Origin: Thiotrichaceae bacterium
GTDB lineage: Bacteria > Pseudomonadota > Gammaproteobacteria > Beggiatoales > Beggiatoaceae
Direction: 5' to 3'
Assembly: GCA_011391085.1 (NCBI GenBank)
Contig: JAABRD010000018.1
Span: 26,241-90,240 of the forward strand
Length of the DNA stretch: 64,000 nucleotides
A model generated the notes under the pieces. It was given only the letters and a program-made list of their open reading frames with translations, did not search any database and was not told where the DNA came from. Both the position numbers and the translations under genes were made by a program. Every line of letters starts with the position of its first letter. Within the stretch, counting starts at the first letter, position 1. Below, in pieces: positions 35,445 to 43,595 of the stretch.

Positions 35445-38198
35445 ATGCCACTCAGTTGGAACGAAATCAAAACTAGAGCCCAAAACTTTTCTCAAGAATG
35501 GGCGAATGAATCGCGAGAAGAAGCGGAAGCGAAGTCGTTTTGGGACGATTTTTTTCAAGTCTTCGGAATCTCACGGCGCCGCGTTGCTACGTTTGAAAAA
35601 TTAGTCAAAAAACTAGATAACAAACCCGGCTTTATTGATTTGCTGTGGAAAGGGGTGTTGTTAGTTGAACATAAATCCCGCGGCAAAAATTTAGATAAAG
35701 CGGAACAACAGGCTAAAGATTACTTGGCCGGGTTAAGCGAAGCGGAGTTACCGAAATATATTCTCGTCTCGGATTTTCAATATTTTCGCTTGTATGATTT
35801 AGAGAATGACAGTCACACCGAATTTGAATTGAAAGAGTTGGTGCAACATGTTCATTTGTTTGATTTTATCGCGGGCTATGAGAAACGCACTTATAAGGAG
35901 GAAGACCCGGTCAATATTCAAGCTGCCGAATTGATGGGTAAATTGCATGACCGGCTGGAGGAGGTGGGTTATCGTGGCCATGACTTGGAAGTGTATTTGG
36001 TACGGTTGCTGTTTGGTCTGTTTGCCGATGATACCAATTTGTTTGATAAAGGGATTTTTTGGCAATATTTGGAAGTGCAAACGAAACCTGATGGTAGTGA
36101 TTTGGCCATGCACTTGGCTTTGATTTTTCAAGTTCTCAACACTCCCCCGGCCAAGCGATTGATCACGTTGGAGGAGAGTCTGACGCAGTTTCCTTACGTC
36201 AATGGTAAATTGTTTGAGGAGTCATTACCGCTGGCGGCCTTTGATAGTCAAATGCGAACGATGTTATTGCAAGCCTGTGCGTTGGATTGGGGACAGATTT
36301 CGCCGGCCATTTTTGGGTCGATGTTTCAGGCGGTGATGAATCCCCAGGAACGTCGTCATGTTGGTGCCCATTACACTTCGGAGAAGAATATTCAGAAGTT
36401 GATTAAGCCGTTGTTTTTAGACGAGTTATACAGTGAATTGGCACGGGCGAAAGGTAATAAAACGCAATTGCAAGCGTTGCATCAGAAGTTGGCAACGTTG
36501 CGATTTTTGGACCCGGCATGTGGGTGTGGCAATTTTTTGGTCATCTCGTATCAGGAATTGCGGGAGTTGGAACTTCAAATTTTGCGCGATTTGCATAAAA
36601 GTGGACAAGGTTTTTTAAACATTCGGGAGATTATTCATGTCGAGGTGGATCAGTTTTATGGCATTGAAAGTGACGAGTTTGCCTGTCAAATTGCGCAGGT
36701 GGCGATGTGGTTGGTTGACCATCAAATGAATTTAAAAGTGAGTCAGGAGTTTGGGCAGTATTTTGTGAGATTGCCCTTGACGAAAGCGGCTACCATTGTG
36801 CATGGTAACGCCTTGCGAATGGACTGGGAAAGTCTGGTACCGAAAGCGCAATTGCATTATATTCTGGGCAATCCGCCGTTTGTGGGGAAGCAACTGCAAA
36901 ATGCGGCACAGAAGGCCGATATGGAATTAGTTTTTACTGGAGTGCCGGGCGCCGGCGTTTTAGATTATGTGACGGCTTGGTATTTGACTGCGGCTAAATA
37001 TATTCAAGGCACGACGATTCGCTGTGCGTTTGTTAGCACCAGCAGCATTGCCCAAGGGGAACAAGTGGGGGTGTTGTGGAATGAACTTTACCACCGTTAT
37101 CATCTCAAAATTCAGTTTGCCCATCGTACTTTTGCTTGGAAAAACGAAGCGAAAGGCAATGCGGCAGTGCATTGTGTGATTATCGGTGTTGGTGCCCGCG
37201 ACAGGGATGACAAACGCTTGTTTGATTATGAAAATATCAAAGGTGAACCGACGGAACGGAAGGTGAAAAATATCAATCCATATTTAGTGGAAGGGAGAGA
37301 TTTGATTTTGATAAAAAGAGAAAAACCGATTTCTCAAGTGTCTGAAATGATTTATGGGAGTAAACCCACCGATGGGGGAAATTTGTTGATGACAGAAGAG
37401 GAAAAGGAGGAGTATCTTAAAAAAGAGCCTCAAGGTGAAAAATGGATAAAACCGTTTATAAGTGCCAAAGAATTTTTGAACGGTGAAAATCGTTGGTGCT
37501 TTTGGTTGCTAGACATTCAGCCCAACGAACTCAAACAATTGCCATTGCTACTAAAACGAGTAGAACAGGTAAAGAAAATGCGTTTGGCAAGCACTAAATT
37601 ACCTACCGTAAAATTGGCCCAGTTTCCCACGCTTTTTGCCGAGATAAGACAACCTAAATCTGATTATATTGTTGTTCCTCTACATTCATCAGAAAATAGA
37701 AAATATATTCCCTTTGGCTTTTTTAATTCAAACCATATCATTGCGAATAGTTGTAGTTGTGTTCCTAATGCGACCCTTTATCATTTTGGCCAATTAACTT
37801 CTGAAATGCACATCACTTGGGTAAAATATACCTGTGGCAGATTAGAAAGTGACTTTCGCTATTCCAACACGATTGTTTATAACAACTATCCTTTTCCCCA
37901 AAAGGTAAGCGAAGCACAGAAACAGAAAGTTGAACAAGCGGCGCAGAAAGTTTTAGAAGTGCGGGCTAACTACCCTGACAGCAGTTTAGCAGATTTATAT
38001 GATCCGCTTAGTATGCCACCGACTTTAGTGAAGGCCCATCAAGCGGTGGACAAAGCTGTCGATTTATGTTATCGTCCGCAACCCTTTGCCAATGAACTGA
38101 GTCGCATCGAGTATCTATTTGGCTTATATGAACAGTTGACGGCGCCGCTGGTGAAGGTGGCAAAGAAGAAGAAAACGACTAGGGCAAAGAAAATCTAA
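35445..38198 (+). CDS. MmeI-family type IIL restriction-modification enzyme (full length)
   Basis: The product is 917 residues (MmeI has 919). The N-terminal nuclease motif is D65-x9-E75-x-K77 (DLLWKGVLLVEHK), exactly the MmeI D-x9-ExK form. A helical linker follows, then the gamma-class N6-adenine methyltransferase with GAHYTSEKNIQKLIKPLF, motif I DPACGCGNFL (D356) and motif IV GNPPF (N476). The target-recognition region spans about residues 610-800, and a helical C-terminus with the basic tail KKKKTTRAKKI follows. One polypeptide binds, methylates one strand and cuts about 20 bases away in this family. Its recognition site cannot be read here. Confidence 0.9.
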   Translation: MPLSWNEIKTRAQNFSQEWANESREEAEAKSFWDDFFQVFGISRRRVATFEKLVKKLDNKPGFIDLLWKGVLLVEHKSRGKNLDKAEQQAKDYLAGLSEAELPKYILVSDFQYFRLYDLENDSHTEFELKELVQHVHLFDFIAGYEKRTYKEEDPVNIQAAELMGKLHDRLEEVGYRGHDLEVYLVRLLFGLFADDTNLFDKGIFWQYLEVQTKPDGSDLAMHLALIFQVLNTPPAKRLITLEESLTQFPYVNGKLFEESLPLAAFDSQMRTMLLQACALDWGQISPAIFGSMFQAVMNPQERRHVGAHYTSEKNIQKLIKPLFLDELYSELARAKGNKTQLQALHQKLATLRFLDPACGCGNFLVISYQELRELELQILRDLHKSGQGFLNIREIIHVEVDQFYGIESDEFACQIAQVAMWLVDHQMNLKVSQEFGQYFVRLPLTKAATIVHGNALRMDWESLVPKAQLHYILGNPPFVGKQLQNAAQKADMELVFTGVPGAGVLDYVTAWYLTAAKYIQGTTIRCAFVSTSSIAQGEQVGVLWNELYHRYHLKIQFAHRTFAWKNEAKGNAAVHCVIIGVGARDRDDKRLFDYENIKGEPTERKVKNINPYLVEGRDLILIKREKPISQVSEMIYGSKPTDGGNLLMTEEEKEEYLKKEPQGEKWIKPFISAKEFLNGENRWCFWLLDIQPNELKQLPLLLKRVEQVKKMRLASTKLPTVKLAQFPTLFAEIRQPKSDYIVVPLHSSENRKYIPFGFFNSNHIIANSCSCVPNATLYHFGQLTSEMHITWVKYTCGRLESDFRYSNTIVYNNYPFPQKVSEAQKQKVEQAAQKVLEVRANYPDSSLADLYDPLSMPPTLVKAHQAVDKAVDLCYRPQPFANELSRIEYLFGLYEQLTAPLVKVAKKKKTTRAKKI

Positions 38199-38239
38199 CC
38201 GTTCTTTACCGGTGCTTCCCTTCCATCTTTCTTAACCGT

Positions 38240-40207
38240 ATGAAAAACACATTTGATGGTCAGATGCCAGAGAGACTGTTGCAAGCCTGTACCTTGGAGT
38301 GGGGGCGGGTCTCGCCCGTGATGTTGGGTTCCATGTTTCAAGCGTTGCTGAATCCCCAGGAACGCCGCAATATGGGGGCCCATTACACTTCGGAACAGAA
38401 TATTCAGAAGTTGATTAAGCCGTTGTTTTTAGATGAGTTATACGGTGAATTGGCACGGGCGAAGGGTAATCAAACGCAATTGCAAGCGTTGCATCAGAAA
38501 TTGGCAACGTTGCGATTTTTGGATCCGGCGTGTGGGTGTGGCAATTTTTTGGTCATCTCGTATCGAGAATTGCGGGAGTTGGAACTTCAAATTTTGCGCG
38601 AGTTGCATAAAAGTGGACAAGGTTTTTTAGACATTCGGGAGATTATTCATGTCGAGGTGGACCAGTTTTATGGTATCGAAAGTGACGAGTTTGCCTGTCA
38701 AATTGCGCAGGTGTCGATGTGGTTGGTTGACCATCAAATGAACTTAAAAGTGAGTCAAGAGTTTGGGCAGTATTTGGTGAGAGTGCCCTTGACGAAAGCG
38801 GCTACCATTGTGCATGGTAACGCCTTGCGATTGGATTGGGAAAATCTGGTGCCAAAGACTCACCTCCATTATATTCTCGGCAATCCGCCGTTTGTGGGGA
38901 AGCAGTTGCAAGATTCTAAACAGAAGGCGGATATGGATTTGGTTTTTGCGGACGTGCCGGGGGCGGGAGTGTTGGATTATGTGACGGCGTGGTATTTAAC
39001 CGCGGCTAAATATATTCAGGGCACGACGATTCGTTGTGCTTTTGTGAGTACCAACAGCATTGCCCAAGGGGAACAAGTGGGGGTGTTATGGAATGAATTG
39101 TACCAGCGTTATCATCTCAAAATTCATTTTGCCCATCGGACTTTTGCTTGGCAAAATGAAGCGAAAGGCAATGCGGCGGTGCATTGTGTGATTATCGGTT
39201 TTGGGGTCCATGATAGGGAAAACAAACGCTTGTTTGATTATGAAAATATCTGGGGGGAACCGACGGAACGGAAGGTGAAAAATATCAATCCGTATTTGGT
39301 GGAGAGTTCAGATATTTTCATCACTAAACAAACTAAACCACTTTGTCAAGTACCCCCCATGAGTTTTGGAAACATGCCACTTGACGGCGGTTTTCTACTT
39401 TTGTCTGATACTGAAAAGACTGACTTTTTAAAAATTGAACCTAAAGCAGAGAAATATTTAAAACCGCTGGTCAGTGCAAAGGAGTTTTTGAATAATGAAA
39501 ACCGTTGGTGTTTGTGGCTAGTCAATGCCTCCCCTGCTGTTCTCCGGGCCATGCCCGAAGTCATGAAACGAGTAGAAGGCGTAAAAAATTTTAGGGAGGC
39601 AAGCGTAGCACCTTCCACTCGAAAATTTGCGGCAACGCCTTCTCTTTTCAGAGACCGGAACAATCCTGATAGCTTTATTTTAGTTCCAAGGCATTCATCG
39701 GAAAACAGAAAATATATTCCCATCGGCTTTTTCGATAAAAATTTCATTGCCGCCGACAGTTGCCTAATCATAGCTAACGCCACTCTTTTTCATTTCGGTA
39801 TCCTAACCTCCGAAATGCATACGGCTTGGGTAAAATACACCTGTGGCAGATTAAAAAGTGACTTTCGCTATTCCAAGGACATCGTTTATAACAACTATCC
39901 GTTTCCCCAAAACGTCAGCGCAGCACAGAAACAGAAAATTGAACAAGCGGCGCAAACAGTTTTAGAAGTGCGGGCTAACTACCCTGACAGCAGTTTAGCA
40001 GATTTATATGATCCGCTTAGTATGCCACCGGCTTTAGTGAAGGCCCATCAAGCGGTGGACAAGGCGGTCGATTGGTGTTATCGTCCTCAACCCTTTGCCA
40101 ATGAATTGAGTCGTATCGAGTATCTATTTGGTTTATATGAACAATTGACGGCGCCGTTGGTGAAGGTGGAAAAGAAGAAGAGAACGACTAGGACAAAGAA
40201 AACCTAA
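38240..40207 (+). CDS. MmeI-like methyltransferase plus target-recognition copy lacking the nuclease
   Basis: The 655-residue frame begins FDGQMPERLLQACTLEWGRV after four codons. This matches the full-length enzyme from residue 266 onward, so the nuclease and first linker are missing. Methyltransferase motifs (DPACGCGNFL, GNPPFVGKQ) and the C-terminus are nearly identical to the first copy. By contrast the target-recognition region (about 39290-39840; KQTKPLCQVPPMSFGN, FREASVAPSTRKFAATPSLF) differs strongly. No Shine-Dalgarno sequence precedes the ATG, and an in-frame TAG lies at 38180. It may be a methylase-only gene, or a silent cassette for changing specificity. Confidence 0.8.
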   Translation: MKNTFDGQMPERLLQACTLEWGRVSPVMLGSMFQALLNPQERRNMGAHYTSEQNIQKLIKPLFLDELYGELARAKGNQTQLQALHQKLATLRFLDPACGCGNFLVISYRELRELELQILRELHKSGQGFLDIREIIHVEVDQFYGIESDEFACQIAQVSMWLVDHQMNLKVSQEFGQYLVRVPLTKAATIVHGNALRLDWENLVPKTHLHYILGNPPFVGKQLQDSKQKADMDLVFADVPGAGVLDYVTAWYLTAAKYIQGTTIRCAFVSTNSIAQGEQVGVLWNELYQRYHLKIHFAHRTFAWQNEAKGNAAVHCVIIGFGVHDRENKRLFDYENIWGEPTERKVKNINPYLVESSDIFITKQTKPLCQVPPMSFGNMPLDGGFLLLSDTEKTDFLKIEPKAEKYLKPLVSAKEFLNNENRWCLWLVNASPAVLRAMPEVMKRVEGVKNFREASVAPSTRKFAATPSLFRDRNNPDSFILVPRHSSENRKYIPIGFFDKNFIAADSCLIIANATLFHFGILTSEMHTAWVKYTCGRLKSDFRYSKDIVYNNYPFPQNVSAAQKQKIEQAAQTVLEVRANYPDSSLADLYDPLSMPPALVKAHQAVDKAVDWCYRPQPFANELSRIEYLFGLYEQLTAPLVKVEKKKRTTRTKKT

Positions 40208-40248
40208 CCGTTATCTACCGACGCTTCCCCTCCATCTTTCTTAACAGT

Positions 40249-42219
40249 ATGAAAAATACATTTGATGGTCAGATGCCAGAGAGACTGTTGCAAGCCTGTG
40301 CCTTGGAGGGGGGACAACTCTCGCCCGTGATTTTGGGGTCGATGTTTCAGGCGGTGATGAATCCCCATGAACGTCGCAATGTGGGGGCCCATTACACTTC
40401 GGAGAAGAATATTCAGAAGTTGATTAAGCCGTTGTTTTTAGACGAGTTATACAATGAATTGGTACGGGCGAAAGGTAATCAAACGCAATTGCAAGCGTTG
40501 CATCAGAAGTTAGCAACGTTGCGATTTTTGGACCCGGCGTGTGGGTGTGGCAATTTTTTAGTGATCACTTATCGAGAATTGCGGGAGTTAGAGATTCAAG
40601 TGTTGCGGGAATTGCAGAAAAGCGGGCAAAATTTTTTAGCTATTCGGGACATGAATTACGTTAAAATTGAGCAGTTTTATGGCATTGAAAGTGACGAGGT
40701 TGCCTGTCAAATTGCGCAAGTGGCGATGTGGTTGGTTGACCATCAAATGAATTTAAAAGTGAGTCAAGAGTTTGGGCAGTATTTGGTGAGAGTGCCTTTG
40801 ACGAAAGCGGCCACCATCGTGCATGGTAATGCGTTGCGATTGGATTGGGAAGGTCTGGTGCCGAAAGCACAATTGCATTATATTTTAGGCAATCCGCCGT
40901 TTGTGGGGAAGCAATTGCAAGATTCTAAACAGAAAGCGGATATGAAGTTGATATTTGCTGACGTGCCGGGGGCAGGGGTGTTGGATTACGTGACGGCTTG
41001 GTATTTGAAGGCCGCCAAATATATTCAGGGCACGACGATTCGTGGTGCGTTTGTTAGCACTAACAGCATTGCCCAGGGAGAACAAGTGGGGGTGTTATGG
41101 AATGAGTTATATCAGCGTTATCATCTCAAAATTCACTTTGCCCATCGGACTTTTGCTTGGCGAAATGAGGCGACAGGTAATGCGGCAGTGCATTGTGTGA
41201 TTATCGGTTTTGGGGTTCAGGATCGGGATGACAAACGCTTGTTTGATTATGAAAATATCTGGGGGGAACCGACGGAACGGAAGATGAAAAATATCAATCC
41301 GTATTTGGTAGAAGGAAGTGATTTGGTGATACTCAAGAGGAGAAACCCCATTGCAAAAGTTCCTCCTATCGTGTTTGGAAGTATGCCAAATGATGGTGGA
41401 CATTTACTTTTCACTGAGGCAGAAAAACAGGAATTTTTGCAAAAACAACCCGACGCGCAACCTTTTTTTAAGCCGTTTCTCAGTGCCAAAGAGTTTATCA
41501 ACAAGATACCGCGTTGGTGTTTATGGTTGCCAGATGCTAAACCGAATGAACTGCAAAAGATGCCCGCAGTAATGAAGAGAATCGAGGCCGTGACACAGCA
41601 TCGCTTGGCCAGTAATCGACTAAGTACGCAAAAATTAGCCGCGGTTCCTACGTTGTTTGCTGAAATAAGACAACCCACCTCGGATTATATTCTGGTTCCA
41701 AGAACCACTTCTGAAACCAGAAAATATATACCAATTGGCTGTTTTGATTCCAATCATATTGTCAGCGACACCTGTCAAGCTATTTCCAACGGCGATCTCT
41801 ATTTATTTGGGCAATTAATGTCACAGATGCACATAACTTGGGTAAAATATATCTGTGGCAGATTAAAAAGTGACTTTCGCTATTCCAATACGATTGTTTA
41901 TAACAACTACCCTTTTCCGCAAAACGTAAGCGAAGCGCAGAAACAGAAAGTTGCACAAGCGGCACAAAAAGTTTTAGAAGTGCGGGCCCACTACCCTGAC
42001 AGCAGTTTAGCGGAGTTATATGATCCACTCAGTATGCCACCGGCTTTGGTGAGTGCCCATCAAGCCTTAGATAAGGCTGTCGATTTGTGTTATCGTCCCC
42101 AGCCGTTTGCCAATGAATTGAGTCGCATCGAGTATCTATTTAATTTATATGAACAATTGACGGCGCCGATGGTGAAGGTGGAGAAGAAGAAGAGAAAGAC
42201 TAAGGCGACGAAAGTCTAA
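40249..42219 (+). CDS. Second MmeI-like methyltransferase plus target-recognition copy lacking the nuclease
   Basis: This 656-residue frame has the same truncated start and the same 41-base spacer type as the previous copy, offset by 2009 bp. Motif I DPACGCGNFL and GNPPFVGKQ are intact. The target region (about 41300-41850; KRRNPIAKVPPIVFGS, HRLASNRLSTQKLAAVPTLF) differs from both other copies. A small patch near 40600-40680 (QNFLAIRDMNYVKIEQ) also differs, giving a mosaic look. No ribosome-binding site is visible before the ATG. The arrangement suggests tandem duplication followed by exchange of recognition domains. Confidence 0.8.
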   Translation: MKNTFDGQMPERLLQACALEGGQLSPVILGSMFQAVMNPHERRNVGAHYTSEKNIQKLIKPLFLDELYNELVRAKGNQTQLQALHQKLATLRFLDPACGCGNFLVITYRELRELEIQVLRELQKSGQNFLAIRDMNYVKIEQFYGIESDEVACQIAQVAMWLVDHQMNLKVSQEFGQYLVRVPLTKAATIVHGNALRLDWEGLVPKAQLHYILGNPPFVGKQLQDSKQKADMKLIFADVPGAGVLDYVTAWYLKAAKYIQGTTIRGAFVSTNSIAQGEQVGVLWNELYQRYHLKIHFAHRTFAWRNEATGNAAVHCVIIGFGVQDRDDKRLFDYENIWGEPTERKMKNINPYLVEGSDLVILKRRNPIAKVPPIVFGSMPNDGGHLLFTEAEKQEFLQKQPDAQPFFKPFLSAKEFINKIPRWCLWLPDAKPNELQKMPAVMKRIEAVTQHRLASNRLSTQKLAAVPTLFAEIRQPTSDYILVPRTTSETRKYIPIGCFDSNHIVSDTCQAISNGDLYLFGQLMSQMHITWVKYICGRLKSDFRYSNTIVYNNYPFPQNVSEAQKQKVAQAAQKVLEVRAHYPDSSLAELYDPLSMPPALVSAHQALDKAVDLCYRPQPFANELSRIEYLFNLYEQLTAPMVKVEKKKRKTKATKV

Positions 42220-42258
42220 AAGTCATATAATAATATTCCTCAAAACTGGTACTATTCC

Positions 42259-42325
42259 CGCTGGAGCGTAATAAGAATTATTGCGCAGAATCGCAACGCG
42301 CAATAATTCTTATTGCGCTCCAGTA
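42259..42325. repeat. Palindrome of the gctggagcgcaataa family
   Basis: Arms cgctggagcgtaataagaat and attcttattgcgctccag face each other around a gcagaatcgcaacgc loop. It is the larger relative of the hairpin at 25471-25503 and lies at the right edge of the defence island. Confidence 0.75.
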
Positions 42326-42328
42326 GAT

Positions 42329-42544
42329 ATGGCAGAACACTTGATAGGGCGTCCCCTCACTGAACCAGAATTGCAGTTAGCCCGGTTGCATCCTAAACAA
42401 GTCTTACAAGAGACAGTGTCTGGGAATGATGAGGAAGTGATTTCGAAACTGGATGAGGTGGATTTGGCAAGGCTTCGTCAATTGGCGGTAGTTAAGGAAA
42501 TTCAGGCCTTTTTACAGGCGGAGAATGAAAATTTACCAGCGTAG
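42329..42544 (+). CDS. Small hypothetical protein
   Basis: Reading from ATG 42329 gives 71 residues (MAEHLIGRPLTEPELQLARL, then DEVDLARLRQLAVVKEIQAF), helical and acidic. An upstream start would begin inside the palindrome. It has no clear ribosome site and no recognisable family; it could be the tail of a lost gene. Confidence 0.35.
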   Translation: MAEHLIGRPLTEPELQLARLHPKQVLQETVSGNDEEVISKLDEVDLARLRQLAVVKEIQAFLQAENENLPA

Positions 42545-42576
42545 TATAGTGATATTCCCATTCCTATGTCCCTCTC

Positions 42577-42736
42577 GTAGGGTGGATTAAGCGAAGCGTA
42601 TCCACCACCTTTTATAAATTTTGGTGGATACGCTTCGCTTAATCCACCCTACGGTCTACGGTCACGGCAATCTGGGGGAGGTATGATACCAATATAGAGT
42701 TTGTAGGGTGGGCAAGTGTGTGTTTGCCCACCCTAC
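42577..42736. repeat. Two intergenic palindromes
   Basis: 42577-42652 is a 76-bp copy of the gtagggtggattaagcgaag palindrome. 42703-42736 is a shorter one, gtagggtgggcaag / tttgcccaccctac. Both lie between converging genes, where they could act as bidirectional terminators. An aagaaactgagtttct half-hairpin follows at about 42744-42759. Confidence 0.9.
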
Positions 42737-42795
42737 CTGACTTCAAGAAACTGAGTTTCTGGAGTACCGTTGTTGCGTAAGATAAGTTATTACGC

Positions 42796-43398
42796 TTAAC
42801 TGCTATATCGAATAAACACTGAATCGGCCATCAGTTTCAAGTCAGCCAACACCTTTGATTCAATCAATTCCTCACCCATGAAATCTCCCAGTAAGGCATA
42901 CTCTTGATTCTCATCCAGAGTATATACTTGCACCAACCGCGCCCGCACGTCAACTATCCAATATTCAGGCACTTTTGCTTGTTCATAGGCCGTGAATTTG
43001 ATCATCTGATCCACGCGCCGGGTGCTGGGAGATAACACCTCTATCACCAAATCGGGGGGACCCTCAAAATATTTGACGGCCATTTTCGGCCACCTCTCGG
43101 CGCGAATAAATAGCACGTCGGGTTGCACGGGGCGGGTGGTTTCAGACAAGTGGATTTCAAAGGGCGCAGTGATGACGTGGCCAAGAGAATTGGCTGTCAC
43201 AAAATTCTCCAGTTGTGAAATTAACTTAACCACTGCAAATTGATGTTCAATGTCTGGCGCGTTACTCATGTACAGCATTCCTCCAATAATTTCATAACGA
43301 CGACCGTCGTCTGGTAGTTTGAGATAGTCCGCATAAGTACATTTTCGCGGACGATATGTTTCTTGACTACGAATGGGTAAAGCAATGGCTGCTGTCAT
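42796..43398 (-). CDS. Uma2 family endonuclease-like protein
   Basis: The start is set at ATG 43398 (MTAAIALPIRSQETY); the longer frame reads into a repeat. The 200-residue protein has the Uma2 (DUF820) core: YADYLKLPDDGRRYEIIGGM, APFEIHLSETTRPVQPDVLF, GPPDLVIEVLSPSTRRVD and YEQAKVPEYWIVD, with the PD...ExK-type acidic residues D (QPDVLF) and E (VIEVLS). Uma2 proteins are abundant in cyanobacteria and filamentous sulfur bacteria and have a restriction-endonuclease fold. Their biological role is unclear. Confidence 0.88.
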   Translation of the reverse strand: MTAAIALPIRSQETYRPRKCTYADYLKLPDDGRRYEIIGGMLYMSNAPDIEHQFAVVKLISQLENFVTANSLGHVITAPFEIHLSETTRPVQPDVLFIRAERWPKMAVKYFEGPPDLVIEVLSPSTRRVDQMIKFTAYEQAKVPEYWIVDVRARLVQVYTLDENQEYALLGDFMGEELIESKVLADLKLMADSVFIRYSS

Positions 43399-43441
43399 AA
43401 AATTTCCAAAGATGTTATTACATATAATGAAAAAATTCTGA

Positions 43442-43498
43442 TGGACTAGAGGCTTCAGCCGGTGGCAGGGGCACATCTCCGGCTAAAGCCTCTACTCC
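43442..43498. repeat. gactagaggcttcagccgg palindrome
   Basis: The arms ggactagaggcttcagccgg and ccggctaaagcctctactcc form a hairpin with a short loop. Copies are also at 17982-18270, 45925 and 47768. Confidence 0.85.
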
Positions 43499-43519
43499 GG
43501 TATTCCAATATTATAGTTC

Positions 43520-43582
43520 TCCACTATCCACTATCCGCTATCCACTGTCCACTCTCCACTCTCCACTGTCCACTCTCCACTA
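43520..43582. repeat. Nine tandem heptamers (TCCACTN) downstream of the hybrid kinase
   Basis: Nine consecutive 7-bp units read tccacta, tccacta, tccgcta, tccactg, tccactc, tccactc, tccactg, tccactc, tccacta. They end 14 bases before the kinase stop codon. A four-unit relative precedes murE at 46258-46285. Intergenic heptamer arrays have been reported as a feature of Beggiatoaceae genomes, though with a different unit. Confidence 0.9.
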
Positions 43583-43595
43583 AAACCGCTATCCG

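Noticed and set aside
38180..38240. Programmed frameshift fusing the first MmeI gene to the second copy
   Set aside because: An A-rich stretch is present, but the frame of the second copy has a TAG at 38180-38182 close to the junction and nothing else supports slippage.
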